A DNA stretch of 64,000 nt from Maribacter sp. 4G9. GTDB taxonomy: Bacteria > Bacteroidota > Bacteroidia > Flavobacteriales > Flavobacteriaceae. The stretch covers positions 62,001 through 126,000 of the forward strand of contig NZ_MDGL01000194.1 in NCBI RefSeq assembly GCF_002742265.1. The letters are read 5' to 3'. This document shows, one piece after another, positions 9,171 to 18,405 of this stretch (its first letter is position 1; every line of letters begins with the position of its first letter). The position numbers and the translations under genes are program-made. Below the pieces are notes generated by a model. The model saw only the letters and a program-made list of their open reading frames with translations, searched no databases and had not been told where the DNA came from.

Positions 9171-10919
9171 CTAAGATATAAAATGAAAGTAATCTGTCAA
9201 AATTTTATTATTGAGAAGCCTAGGGGTTTGCACCTCCAAAAGTCTTGGAAAGTCAGCAGGTTTGTAAAAATCCTTAACTACCTTTTGTAGGCTTTTCCCG
9301 TCTTTTGCGGTACTGTAATCTATATGGAACATTTTGCATAGATCGGAGGCATTAAGTTCATGCGATGTCTCAAAAAAACGTTCGTACATTTCAGAATCCT
9401 TTCTACCAGGTAAAATTCTAAAAATCCCCCCTCCTCCATTGTTTATTAGTATAATCCTGAAATCGCTCCTCATATAATTGTTCCACAACGCGTTACTATC
9501 GTAGAAAAAACTAAGGTCCCCAGTAATTAATACTGTTGGGGATTCATTATGGATTGAAGCTCCCAATGCAGTTGAGGTACTACCATCTATGCCACTAGTC
9601 CCCCTATTGCAAAATACTTTCAACGAGGAATCCAATTCAAACAATTGGGTATACCGTATTGTAGAACTGTTTGCCAAATGCAATTGATAATTCTTTGGAA
9701 CCGACTCCAATATCTTGTCAAAAACATAAAAATCCGAGTACGGAATTTGTTCTAAATAGTCTTCCCTTAAATTCCTGTATTTCTGCCTGACCGTATTCCA
9801 TTTTTGAAAATAATTGGAAGAACCGTACTTTGAAGATGAATACATTGTTTCGAAAAATGCGTTAGGCGAGACCTTAAAATGTTTGCTTAGACAAAAAAAA
9901 GTGTCATTAGCATGAGTTGGTCCTACATGCCAGTGGTGGTCAGGAGCATATTCCCTCAGAAACGCCTTGATTTTTTTTGAAACTACATGTCCGCCTATGG
10001 TAATCAAAAGTTCAGGTCTTAAATCTTTAAAAAGGGATTCCCTTTCATTACTCGTCTCAATAGGTGCCAATATAGAATCGATACTATTAAAAAAATGTTC
10101 ATGATGGAGGTTCGAGGTGGTTTCCGTAAAAACTAATACGGAGGAGTCGTTCCCTATGTCGTCCAAGATATCCTGAGCTATGGAATCTGGATAGTTGACG
10201 CCTACCAAAATGATTTTTCTTTCGGCTTTGTTCCATATTTCTACAAAATCCACAAGACTGCCACCTACGATTTCCTGCCCAGGTCGAACAGCCTCCGGAA
10301 GCTCCAATTCCATTTCCTCAACACTGTACAATGGTTCCTCAAAAGGAACATTGATATGCACCGGTAGGTTGTTTTGAATTGCAATGGACAAAGCCTTGTT
10401 CAATTCGTCCTGATTAAAAGCGTGCACGATTCCCTGCCCTTCTTCCAAATCCACTGACTCAACCCAAGTAGGACGATACCTTCTGATCTTTTCCGTTGAA
10501 TGGCTTAGGTCTTGCCTTAAATTGGCGGAATACCCTATATGCCGATGGTATACATAATCCTGACGGATGGTTTGTCCGTCGCCAATATCAATTTTATAGG
10601 AAGGCCTGTCCGCCGAAATGACCACCAACGGTATCTCACTGTAATAGGCCTCCGCAATTGCAGGATAATAATTCAACAGGGCACTCCCCGATGTACATAC
10701 CAAAACTACCGGCCGCCTCAAATTTTGAGCCATCCCCAACGCAAAAAACGCGGCACAGCGCTCATCCACAATACTATAACAGTTAAAAAAGGAGTCATTT
10801 GTAAAAGACAGGGTCAAAGGGGCATTTCTTGAGCCGGGGGATATGACAATGTTATTTATACCATTGGCTTTACAATGCCCTATTATGGATTGGGCTACGG
10901 GTATATTGGAGTACTTCAT
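9171..10919 (-). CDS. menD: MenD: SEPHCHC synthase, thiamine diphosphate enzyme
   Basis: A 582-residue ThDP-dependent enzyme that joins 2-oxoglutarate to isochorismate. The N-terminal motif SPGSRNAPLTLSF, the VDERCAAFFALGMAQ stretch with the activating glutamate, and the C-terminal ThDP/Mg site GDLSFFYDSNALWN then NNGGGGIF are all present. I start it at the ATG at 10919 (MKYSN); the upstream TTG adds three residues only. It follows menF by 49 bp. Confidence 0.95.
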   Translation of the reverse strand: MKYSNIPVAQSIIGHCKANGINNIVISPGSRNAPLTLSFTNDSFFNCYSIVDERCAAFFALGMAQNLRRPVVLVCTSGSALLNYYPAIAEAYYSEIPLVVISADRPSYKIDIGDGQTIRQDYVYHRHIGYSANLRQDLSHSTEKIRRYRPTWVESVDLEEGQGIVHAFNQDELNKALSIAIQNNLPVHINVPFEEPLYSVEEMELELPEAVRPGQEIVGGSLVDFVEIWNKAERKIILVGVNYPDSIAQDILDDIGNDSSVLVFTETTSNLHHEHFFNSIDSILAPIETSNERESLFKDLRPELLITIGGHVVSKKIKAFLREYAPDHHWHVGPTHANDTFFCLSKHFKVSPNAFFETMYSSSKYGSSNYFQKWNTVRQKYRNLREDYLEQIPYSDFYVFDKILESVPKNYQLHLANSSTIRYTQLFELDSSLKVFCNRGTSGIDGSTSTALGASIHNESPTVLITGDLSFFYDSNALWNNYMRSDFRIILINNGGGGIFRILPGRKDSEMYERFFETSHELNASDLCKMFHIDYSTAKDGKSLQKVVKDFYKPADFPRLLEVQTPRLLNNKILTDYFHFIS

Positions 10920-10968
10920 CGACCACAAAAATAAGACCTCTTAACGTCAAAAACCAATTGCTTTACAC

Positions 10969-12075
10969 TTAATCCAAGAGTACCCTTAAAATGGTTTGGC
11001 TTTTGTTTTCAGTTTCCTCCCATTCTTTCCAAGGGTCAGAATCTGAGGTAATTCCACCGCCCACAAATAACGTTGCCCTATTTCCATTCAATTTCATACA
11101 TCGCAAATTGACATAAAGCGCTGTTGCATCCATGACGGACCTATAGGCTTTTTGTTCCGTATTCCTGCTATTGGAACTTCGATCTACTTCATTCTTCAGG
11201 TTTAGTTCCCCTAAATAACCCGTGTAAAACATTCGGTCATATCCTTCATTTTCCAAAATGAATTTTTTGGCCCTTTCCTTAGGTATACCGCAGACCGCAG
11301 GTGTGGGATGCAGGGATTCAATCAATGTGCCCAATTTTTCCTTTCTAAACCGACCTGAAACCTTGGTTCGCAAATGCCATAAGTGTCCAGCCCTAACGGT
11401 CTCCAAGTTCCCAATCTTTAGGTCTGTCACGCCATCCTTTAAAGACTGTTCTATATAATCCGTAACCACTTGTTGTTCATGGTATTCCTTCTCGCCCCAA
11501 ACCGGTATCGTATTGTCCCCAGTAACAAGTTGGGTTCCAGCAAGTGACATCGTTATAAAGACATCACCCCTTACTTTCAACAATATTTCTGGGGTGGCAC
11601 CTAGCCAGGTACCTACCTCTGGATGATGCCATAGATAACAAAAGGCATTCCCGTAGGTATGGATCAATCTTTGAAAAATGGCAAAAATAGAAATTGAAAC
11701 AGAAACGTCCTTTGTTCTAGATAGCACGACCTTTTCCAGTTGGCCTGATCTAATGGAATCGATTGCCTTTGAAACAATACTTTCAAAAGGCTTGGAATCA
11801 ATATGCTCCAATCTTTCAAGGTTTTTTTTTAGGGACGGCTTTTCTGATTGTATTGCTTCTGTGAAAACCTCATCGGGCAGTATGAGCACAGGTTTATTAG
11901 CCGTGTCAAAAGGAGCAAACACAAAACCACTTTCGGAAAAATCAATAACCGAATGAAGGGTTCCACTCAATTGAAAAATACCCTTGACATACGATTCCTT
12001 GGGTTTTTTGTAGAGCACAAATGGAAGCCCTTGCATCATTCGACTTTGGGCTTTTTCAAATAAGGAATTAGCCAT
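10969..12075 (-). CDS. menF: Isochorismate synthase
   Basis: A 368-residue chorismate-binding enzyme. The C-terminal core has VVLSRTKDV, TWLGATPEILL, HPTPAVCGIPKERA and GYLGEL, all conserved in MenF/EntC/TrpE relatives. It converts chorismate to isochorismate, the first step of menaquinone synthesis. The short N-terminal part and the menD neighbour point to isochorismate rather than anthranilate synthesis. The start follows the menI stop after 1 bp, so the genes are tightly coupled. Confidence 0.92.
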   Translation of the reverse strand: MANSLFEKAQSRMMQGLPFVLYKKPKESYVKGIFQLSGTLHSVIDFSESGFVFAPFDTANKPVLILPDEVFTEAIQSEKPSLKKNLERLEHIDSKPFESIVSKAIDSIRSGQLEKVVLSRTKDVSVSISIFAIFQRLIHTYGNAFCYLWHHPEVGTWLGATPEILLKVRGDVFITMSLAGTQLVTGDNTIPVWGEKEYHEQQVVTDYIEQSLKDGVTDLKIGNLETVRAGHLWHLRTKVSGRFRKEKLGTLIESLHPTPAVCGIPKERAKKFILENEGYDRMFYTGYLGELNLKNEVDRSSNSRNTEQKAYRSVMDATALYVNLRCMKLNGNRATLFVGGGITSDSDPWKEWEETENKSQTILRVLLD

Positions 12076-12076
12076 A

Positions 12077-12499
12077 TTATTTTTTAGGTAAGGCGATCGT
12101 AGTCAATTTACACACGGATATTAGTTGGTCATCCTCGTTTGTAATCCTGATATCCCAAACCTGTGTGGTCCTCCCTTTATGTATAAATGAGGCCTTAGCA
12201 AATACAAATCCGTCCTTAACACTTTTAACGTGATTTGCAGAAATTTCGATTCCCCTTACAAAATACTCCGCTGCATTCAAAAAAATATAGGAAGCCATAC
12301 TACCAACACTCTCAGCCAGCGCTACCGTAGCACCTCCATGGAGTACACCATCTGGCTGATGCACACTGGGTGTAACCGGCATTTTGGCCACTAGAAAATC
12401 CTCCCCCATATCCACGTATGTGATACCCAGTGTTTCCATAAGGGTATTTTTAGAGGAGTTATTGCAGACCTCAAGTATCTTATCTTTGTGTTCGCCCAT
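12077..12499 (-). CDS. menI: Hotdog thioesterase, likely 1,4-dihydroxy-2-naphthoyl-CoA hydrolase
   Basis: A 140-residue PaaI-type hotdog protein. QPDGVLHGGATVALAESVGS carries the family signature with a probable catalytic glutamate (E in LAES), and the C-terminal half (ANHVKSVKDG, TTQVWDI, LTTIAL) closely follows the E. coli MenI (YdiI) pattern as I remember it. With menF 1 bp downstream and menD next, hydrolysis of DHNA-CoA is the natural role. I chose the ATG at 12499 (MGEHKDK); an upstream ATG at 12538 would add 13 residues. Confidence 0.82.
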   Translation of the reverse strand: MGEHKDKILEVCNNSSKNTLMETLGITYVDMGEDFLVAKMPVTPSVHQPDGVLHGGATVALAESVGSMASYIFLNAAEYFVRGIEISANHVKSVKDGFVFAKASFIHKGRTTQVWDIRITNEDDQLISVCKLTTIALPKK

Positions 12500-12564
12500 G
12501 CTGTTTTTTTTATGTAAAATTAAGGAATAGAAAACCAAGAGGCAGAAACAAAGACGATTGATTT

Positions 12565-13212
12565 ATGCAAACCGAAATAAAACAAGTCCGGTACCAACAT
12601 GCCAATACCTATGAAACCTTAAATGAACTTGGCGCAAAGACCAAGAATGTTTGGTTGGTTTTTCACGGTATAGGATTTTTAAGCAAATACTTTCTTAGGT
12701 ATTTTGATGCGTTGAAGGAGGATGAGAACTATGTCATCGCGCCGCAGGCGCCTTCCAAATATTATCTAGATGGAAAATACAGGCATGTGGGAGCCAGTTG
12801 GTTGACCAGAGTGGACAGGGAACAGGAAACAGAAAATGTGCTTAACTATATAGAAAAAGTGATTGAAAACGAACGAATACCTTCGCGATGTAATCTAATC
12901 GTGTTTGGATTTTCACAAGGGGTTTCAATTGCTACAAGGCTCATTGCAAAGACAGGATTGCCATGTGAAAAGCTAGTTTTATATGCAGGAGGACTGCCCA
13001 ATGAATTGACAGCAAATGACTTTACAAGTCTTTTGGAAAACAAAACCAAGATATACTCTATTGTAGGTACTGAAGATGAATATATCAATACCGAAAGACT
13101 TGAGGAAGAAACCAAAAGATTAAATGCCCTGTTTCATGGTACAGCTGAACAAATTACATTTGACGGTGGGCACGAACTAAAAAAAGAAATTATTAATTCC
13201 CTAGCTGATTGA
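12565..13212 (+). CDS. Alpha/beta hydrolase, phospholipase/carboxylesterase type
   Basis: A 215-residue hydrolase. The nucleophile elbow is GFSQG, the probable acid is the Asp in VGTEDEY and the histidine is in DGGHEL near the C-terminus. These fit the phospholipase/carboxylesterase (Est) family. It is divergent from menI across about 65 bp. A MenH-like role in menaquinone synthesis is tempting, since menH is not seen here, but the sequence type is that of a small esterase, so I do not assign it. Confidence 0.8.
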   Translation: MQTEIKQVRYQHANTYETLNELGAKTKNVWLVFHGIGFLSKYFLRYFDALKEDENYVIAPQAPSKYYLDGKYRHVGASWLTRVDREQETENVLNYIEKVIENERIPSRCNLIVFGFSQGVSIATRLIAKTGLPCEKLVLYAGGLPNELTANDFTSLLENKTKIYSIVGTEDEYINTERLEEETKRLNALFHGTAEQITFDGGHELKKEIINSLAD

Positions 13213-13213
13213 T

Positions 13214-13765
13214 ATGGAAATTATTCTTGAAAACGAAAGAGTAAAGTTATCGCCCCTGAATTTGGAAAATTATCAGTACTTGATTCCAGTGGCTTCCGAA
13301 AAAAAATTGGTCCAGTATTCCCCATCGGATATTGAAACCCCACAAGCACTAAAAAAGTATGTAAGCGCTGCTTTGGAACAAGAAAAACAAAAATTGGCCA
13401 TCCCCTTCCTTATATATGATAAGCAAATAGAAAAATATGCCGGGAGTACCCGATATATGAATATTGCCTGGACGAATAAAGTGCTTCATATAGGTTCCAC
13501 CTGGATTGGTAAAGAGTTTCAGGGAACCGGCCTTAATACACAAATGAAAAAGTTAATGTTGGACTATGCCTTTACCGATTTGGATTTTGAGAAAGTGGAA
13601 TTTAGGGTGGATGAACGAAATAGTAGGTCCAGAAAGGCAGTCGAAAAACTGGGGTGTACTTTGGAAGGTATTCTACGAAAAGATGTATATCTGCTGGATG
13701 GATTTAAACGAAATACCTGTTGTTATGGCCTGTTACGGAATGAATGGATGGTAGATTACAATTGA
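13214..13765 (+). CDS. GNAT N-acetyltransferase, RimJ/RimL type
   Basis: A 183-residue GNAT protein. It begins with the typical opening (ENERVKLSPL) and has the acetyl-CoA region near GSTWIGKEFQGTGLNTQMKK, followed by VEFRVDERNSRSRKAVEKLG, the conserved C-terminal part of the family. The substrate is unknown. It starts 1 bp after the esterase stop and shares its operon. Its stop is separated by one base from the stop of the convergent gene at 13767. Confidence 0.85.
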   Translation: MEIILENERVKLSPLNLENYQYLIPVASEKKLVQYSPSDIETPQALKKYVSAALEQEKQKLAIPFLIYDKQIEKYAGSTRYMNIAWTNKVLHIGSTWIGKEFQGTGLNTQMKKLMLDYAFTDLDFEKVEFRVDERNSRSRKAVEKLGCTLEGILRKDVYLLDGFKRNTCCYGLLRNEWMVDYN

Positions 13766-13766
13766 A

Positions 13767-14684
13767 TCAGTTCTTTTCCTTATGTCCGTAATAAGTTATT
13801 TTTCGTGTGATATATGAATTTTCAGGGGTTATGATCTGCTTGACCCAATTGCCGCCTTCTTCCTGATCGTATTGATAGATGTATTGCTTTTTGTCCAAAA
13901 TGGTTTCGCCCCTTTTAATTTCCTCAACCAGCATGCCGTTTTCGTCATAATCAAAAGTAGTCCTCACAGTAGGTACAAATTTTTTGTCCTCAATATCAAA
14001 TTCAAACTCCTGCAGTGCCAGTAGCTTTTCGTCCGGGCCAAATACTTCCTCATAGGCCTTATTGGCTTCCCCTTTAAGATATTCCTTGGTAAGTACGATT
14101 TTCTGATTCTCCCCATTTTTTTTCTGGAAGGACGTTCTAATAGATTTCAAAGGCACCCCGTTCAATAAATAGGTGACGGTATATTCCCCTTTAAATTTCT
14201 TGTATTCCACCAGAGTTTCATCGGTTCCTTCGTTGTTGGTCCTGACTATTTTTGTCAATTCACCTTTATCGTCATAGAAATACACGTATTGATCCAAAAA
14301 TTCCTTGTCATAGGAAATGATTTTTTCCGTAATCTTTCTGTTCTCAGTGGTATCCAACTCATAAAAATGGGCGATAGAAGTTCTGGGGTCGAACTTATTT
14401 TCCCTATAGGTCTCGGACCTCTTTTCAACCAAAAGGGTATCCTGATACTTATAATACACTACGTCGTAATCGGACTCGTTGTATCGGGTTACGGACTTGG
14501 TTAGAAATCCCCTTCTGTTAAAATCATATTCCTCCTTGCCATATTTAGTGCTTACAAGCGAAGTTTTTACACTATCCTTCAAATCAAAATCGGCCAGACT
14601 AAAGATTTGAATTTCCTGACCAATACCTTGAAATGGTGAAATCAGGTAAACCAATAAAAACAAGATGGAGTAACTTTTTGGCAT
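13767..14684 (-). CDS. Secreted hypothetical protein with YD-like beta repeats
   Basis: A 305-residue protein with a signal peptide (about 1-22). The rest repeats short aromatic strands such as YDFNRRGFLTK, YYKYQDTLLVE, YFYDDKGELTKIV and FDYDENGMLVEEI, a pattern like YD/RHS-type or MORN-like repeats. No enzymatic motif is seen. It is probably periplasmic or outer-membrane associated. The function is not known to me. Confidence 0.65.
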   Translation of the reverse strand: MPKSYSILFLLVYLISPFQGIGQEIQIFSLADFDLKDSVKTSLVSTKYGKEEYDFNRRGFLTKSVTRYNESDYDVVYYKYQDTLLVEKRSETYRENKFDPRTSIAHFYELDTTENRKITEKIISYDKEFLDQYVYFYDDKGELTKIVRTNNEGTDETLVEYKKFKGEYTVTYLLNGVPLKSIRTSFQKKNGENQKIVLTKEYLKGEANKAYEEVFGPDEKLLALQEFEFDIEDKKFVPTVRTTFDYDENGMLVEEIKRGETILDKKQYIYQYDQEEGGNWVKQIITPENSYITRKITYYGHKEKN

Positions 14685-14688
14685 ATCA

Positions 14689-14718
14689 CAAAATTAACTG
14701 AATTACCAACGCCACCAA
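14689..14718 (-). promoter_or_regulatory. Predicted promoter of the 14684 gene, near-leaderless
   Basis: On the minus strand TTG (14718-14716), 19 bp, then TAATTTTG (14696-14689) matches the flavobacterial promoter pattern. Only 4 bp separate the box from the ATG at 14684, so the transcript would have almost no leader. Confidence 0.5.
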
Positions 14719-14729
14719 ATTACATTCCA

Positions 14730-14759
14730 AAAATAAAAAGGAGCGATTTTCATCGCTCC
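14730..14759 (-). terminator. Rho-independent terminator after dnaK
   Basis: A perfect 8-bp stem (GGAGCGAT with ATCGCTCC, 14740-14759, 4-base loop) is followed on the minus strand by TTTTTATTTTT. It lies about 80 bp after the dnaK stop codon and before the next gene's promoter. Confidence 0.8.
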
Positions 14760-14806
14760 TTTCATTTGCTTATGGATACGTATTGATATCCTCTTATTTC
14801 AATAGC

Positions 14807-14864
14807 TCGAAGTCTACCTTTCGGCTTCGCTCAGGACAGGCTACTTGACTTCTTCGAAGTCTAC
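14807..14864. repeat. 11-bp direct repeat flanking a REP-like segment at the dnaK 3' end
   Basis: TCGAAGTCTAC occurs at 14807-14817 and again at 14854-14864, the second copy inside the last dnaK codons. Between them, directly after the dnaK stop, 14818-14840 contains cggcttcgctcaggacagg, a sequence of the kind found as dispersed repeats in many bacterial genomes. Read from the outer copy, the frame would end VDFELLK followed by TAA. Confidence 0.6.
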
Positions 14865-16751
14865 GTCCTCTACGTTGTCACCTTCGGTTGCATTACCACT
14901 GTCCGCTGTAGGTTCCCCTTGCGTTGGAGCACCACCCTGTTGTGCGTCTGCCTGTGCCTTGTACATTTCCTCCGAAGCTACTTTCCAAGCTTCGTTGATT
15001 TTGTCAAGCGCTGGCGTGATTAAAGCTACATCTTTGGATTCAAAAGCGGCTTTTAACTCCGTTAGCGCATCCTCAATAGGCTTTTTCTTGTCTTCGGACA
15101 ATTTATCGCCAAATTCCGAAAGTTGCTTTTCGGTCTGGAAGATCATACCATCAGCTTCGTTCAATTTATCCGCCTTTTCCTTCGCCTTTTTATCGCTTTC
15201 GGCATTGGCCTCGGCTTCTGCCTTCATTTTTTTGATTTCTTCCTCGGTCAATCCGGAAGAAGCCTCTATTCGAATGTCCTGGGATTTTCCGGTGGCCTTG
15301 TCGGTTGCGGAAACTTTGATGATACCGTTGGCATCAATATCAAAGGTTACTTCAATTTGTGGTGTTCCCCTTGGTGCCGGTGGAATGCCGTCCAAATGGA
15401 ACTTACCAATTGTTTTGTTATCGGCGGCCATAGGTCGCTCTCCTTGAAGTACATGGATTTCCACGGAGGGCTGATTGTCAGCGGCCGTAGAGAATACCTG
15501 GGATTTTTTTGTTGGTATCGTAGTGTTCGCCTCGATCAACTTGGTCATAACACTACCCATGGTCTCAATCCCAAGAGATAAAGGAGTTACATCCAATAAC
15601 AGTACATCTTTTACATCTCCTGTCAATACACCACCTTGAATCGCGGCGCCAATGGCCACAACCTCATCGGGGTTTACACCCTTTGAAGGTTTCTTGCCAA
15701 AGAATTTCTCAACGGCTTCCTGTACCGCTGGTATCCTTGTGGAACCACCAACCAATATAATTTCGTCAATATCACTTTTGGATAGTCCCGCAGCTTTCAA
15801 GGCACTTTCGCAAGGCTCAATGGTTCTTTTGACCAAATCAGCAATCAATTGCTCAAATTTTGAACGTGACAACGTACGTACCAAGTGCTTTGGTCCTGTT
15901 GCGGTTGCCGTTACGTAAGGCAAGTTGATTTCGGTCTGTGCAGAAGAGGACAATTCAATTTTCGCTTTCTCCGCGGCCTCGCGCAGTCGTTGCAAAGCCA
16001 TGGAGTCGTCACGAAGATCCAAACCTTCCTCCGCCTTGAATTCCTCTGCCAACCAATCTATGATTTTTTGATCTACATCATCCCCACCTAGGTGTGTATC
16101 ACCATCCGTAGCCAATACTTCAAAAACACCATCGCCCAATTCCAGGATGGATACGTCATGCGTACCACCACCAAAGTCAAATACGACAATTTTTTGGTCG
16201 GTGTCCTTCTTATCCAAACCATAGGCCAAAGAGGCGGCCGTAGGTTCGTTGATAATGCGCTCAACGGTAAGTCCGGCTATTTCACCAGCTTCTTTGGTAG
16301 CCTGTCTTTGGGAATCGTTAAAGTAGGCCGGGACGGTAATCACGGCACGGGTAACATCCTGTCCCAAATAATCCTCAGCGGTCTTCTTCATTTTTTGAAG
16401 AATCATGGCAGATAGTTCCTGTGGCGTATAAAGACGACCATCAATATCCACTCTTGGGGTATCGTTATCTCCTTTGGTGACCTTATAAGGTACTCTTTTC
16501 GCCTCTTTTTCCGACTCGGAAAATTTATTCCCCATAAATCGTTTTATGGAGTAAATAGTTTTATTTGGATTGGTAACCGCTTGTCTTTTCGCAGGGTCCC
16601 CAACCTTAATCTCACCGCCATCCACAAAAGCAATAACGGACGGTGTTGTTCTTTTACCTTCTGCGTTTGGAATTACTACTGGCTCATTACCTTCCATCAC
16701 GGAGACACAGGAGTTGGTAGTACCCAAATCTATTCCAATAATCTTACTCAT
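14841..16751 (-). CDS. dnaK: Chaperone DnaK (Hsp70)
   Basis: A 636-residue Hsp70. The ATPase domain opens with [17 protein letters not shown], has [17 protein letters not shown] and [15 protein letters not shown] (a variant of the usual GGTFDVS), then the linker region [15 protein letters not shown] before the peptide-binding domain, and a Q/G-rich tail ending EDVDFEEVK. It folds proteins with DnaJ and GrpE, which are not adjacent here. A palindrome 79 bp upstream may be an operator. The histidine in GGGTHDVS, where phenylalanine is usual, is a small oddity. The 3' end is bordered by a repeat structure. Confidence 0.97.
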   Translation of the reverse strand: MSKIIGIDLGTTNSCVSVMEGNEPVVIPNAEGKRTTPSVIAFVDGGEIKVGDPAKRQAVTNPNKTIYSIKRFMGNKFSESEKEAKRVPYKVTKGDNDTPRVDIDGRLYTPQELSAMILQKMKKTAEDYLGQDVTRAVITVPAYFNDSQRQATKEAGEIAGLTVERIINEPTAASLAYGLDKKDTDQKIVVFDFGGGTHDVSILELGDGVFEVLATDGDTHLGGDDVDQKIIDWLAEEFKAEEGLDLRDDSMALQRLREAAEKAKIELSSSAQTEINLPYVTATATGPKHLVRTLSRSKFEQLIADLVKRTIEPCESALKAAGLSKSDIDEIILVGGSTRIPAVQEAVEKFFGKKPSKGVNPDEVVAIGAAIQGGVLTGDVKDVLLLDVTPLSLGIETMGSVMTKLIEANTTIPTKKSQVFSTAADNQPSVEIHVLQGERPMAADNKTIGKFHLDGIPPAPRGTPQIEVTFDIDANGIIKVSATDKATGKSQDIRIEASSGLTEEEIKKMKAEAEANAESDKKAKEKADKLNEADGMIFQTEKQLSEFGDKLSEDKKKPIEDALTELKAAFESKDVALITPALDKINEAWKVASEEMYKAQADAQQGGAPTQGEPTADSGNATEGDNVEDVDFEEVK

Positions 16752-16829
16752 TTTATATGTTTTAAAATTTAAGTGCTTAATTTTTCAGTCATCTTCTAAA
16801 TGACAAACAATATGCCAAGGGGGAAAAAC

Positions 16830-16842
16830 TGACAGGATGTCA
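16830..16842. promoter_or_regulatory. 13-bp palindrome upstream of dnaK, candidate operator
   Basis: TGACAGGATGTCA is a perfect 5-bp inverted repeat with a 3-bp spacer. It lies 79 bp before the dnaK ATG and 110 bp before the divergent serine dehydratase start. Position and symmetry suggest a regulator site; no known motif is claimed. Confidence 0.3.
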
Positions 16843-16914
16843 TTTAATCCTGATTTTAAATAATCTGGGCCGATTTGCCGAAATCAAAAAAAGAAATCAT
16901 AAACTACCTTAATC

Positions 16915-16922
16915 TAACTTTG
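16915..16922 (+). promoter_or_regulatory. -7 box (TAACTTTG) upstream of serine dehydratase
   Basis: TAACTTTG matches TAnnTTTG and lies 29 bp before the ATG at 16952. No TTG is found at the usual distance upstream, so only the -7 element is supported. Confidence 0.35.
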
Positions 16923-16951
16923 TACTTTAGTGTTGGACTAGATTAAAGAAT

Positions 16952-18385
16952 ATGCGGCAAAGAGAAAGCATTAGCATTTTTGATATGCTTAAAATAGGTA
17001 TTGGCCCTTCCAGCTCCCATACTTTGGGACCATGGCGGGCCGCGGAAAGATGGATAAAGGAACTTAGGGAAGAAGACAGGTTTGATAAGGTCGCCTCCAT
17101 CTGCGTGCAGGTTTACGGATCCCTTTCGCTTACCGGCAAAGGACATGCTACGGACTATGCCATCATTTTAGGATTGTTGGGCAAAGACCCGGAAACGATT
17201 CCCATTGAAGACATTCATGCATTGGTCCAAGATGTCAAAAACTCACATAAACTGAATTTTGGCGCTATCCATACCCTAGGTTTCGACCCTGAAAAAGATA
17301 TTATTTTCCATAAAAAGTTCCTGCCATTCCATGCCAATGGATTAAAGTTTCAGGCCAAACTGCTCGATGGAAAAAAAACCTCAAAAACATATTATTCCAT
17401 TGGGGGAGGATTCGTAGTGGTCGAAGAGCGCAAAAACGCCAAGAAAAAGGATGAGGCCTTTAACACATTTCCGTACCCTGTTGAAAATGGCCAGGAACTG
17501 CTTGACCTATGTCAAAAAGAATCCAAAACCATTTCTGAAATAGTCTTGGAAAATGAACGATCGTTAAGGTCCAACGAAGAGATCGACCTTCAAATACATA
17601 GGATTTGGAACACAATGTTGGAATGTATGTATATAGGATGTCATACCCAAGGAAAACTACCCGGTGGACTTAACGTAAAAAGGAGGGCGTTCGAACTTCA
17701 TGAAAACCTTAAGGGCGCCCTGCCCTACTCCAACCCGGAGGAATGGCTGCAGACAATCCGCCAAACAGAGGTCAAATTCAGACAGATATTACAATGGGTC
17801 AGTTGTTTTGCCCTTAGCGTAAATGAAGTGAACGCTTCCTTGGGAAGGGTTGTCACGGCCCCTACCAATGGCAGTGCGGGCGTGATACCTGCAGTTCTCA
17901 TGTATTATTTGGTCATTGAGAACCATGGAGGTAATTTTGAACACATAAAACAATTTTTACTCGTTGCCGGGGAAATTGGAAGCATCTTTAAAAAAGGTGC
18001 GACCATTTCCGCTGCCATGGGCGGTTGCCAGGCCGAAATTGGGGTGTCCTCCGCTATGGCGGCAGGTGCCCTGACAGAACTTTTGGGAGGAACACCAGAA
18101 CAAGTCCTTATGGCCGCGGAAATTGCCATGGAACACCATTTGGGCCTTACCTGCGATCCTATAGGCGGATTGGTACAGATTCCATGTATAGAACGCAATT
18201 CCATGGGAGCGATAAAGGCCATCCATGCAGCCGAATTGGCATTGGGATCCGATCCTGCCGAAGCCAAGGTTCCCTTGGACAAAGTGGTCCAGACGATGTG
18301 GGAAACCGCCAAGGATATGAGTTCCAAGTACAAGGAAACCTCTGAGGGAGGATTGGCCGTTGGGGTATTTCTAAGCGATTGCTAA
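16952..18385 (+). CDS. sdaA: L-serine ammonia-lyase (iron-sulfur serine dehydratase)
   Basis: A 477-residue single-chain enzyme that turns L-serine into pyruvate and ammonia. The N-terminal beta domain starts [17 protein letters not shown], and the C-terminal alpha domain has MGGCQAEIG and [16 protein letters not shown], which supply the cysteines for the 4Fe-4S cluster. It is divergent from dnaK. The next gene starts 20 bp after its stop, so they probably form one transcript. Confidence 0.95.
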   Translation: MRQRESISIFDMLKIGIGPSSSHTLGPWRAAERWIKELREEDRFDKVASICVQVYGSLSLTGKGHATDYAIILGLLGKDPETIPIEDIHALVQDVKNSHKLNFGAIHTLGFDPEKDIIFHKKFLPFHANGLKFQAKLLDGKKTSKTYYSIGGGFVVVEERKNAKKKDEAFNTFPYPVENGQELLDLCQKESKTISEIVLENERSLRSNEEIDLQIHRIWNTMLECMYIGCHTQGKLPGGLNVKRRAFELHENLKGALPYSNPEEWLQTIRQTEVKFRQILQWVSCFALSVNEVNASLGRVVTAPTNGSAGVIPAVLMYYLVIENHGGNFEHIKQFLLVAGEIGSIFKKGATISAAMGGCQAEIGVSSAMAAGALTELLGGTPEQVLMAAEIAMEHHLGLTCDPIGGLVQIPCIERNSMGAIKAIHAAELALGSDPAEAKVPLDKVVQTMWETAKDMSSKYKETSEGGLAVGVFLSDC

Positions 18386-18405
18386 TCCGTAAAAAACAGG
18401 ATGAA

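Noticed and set aside
15123-15581. Long plus-strand frames inside dnaK
   Set aside because: They are antisense shadows of a highly conserved gene.
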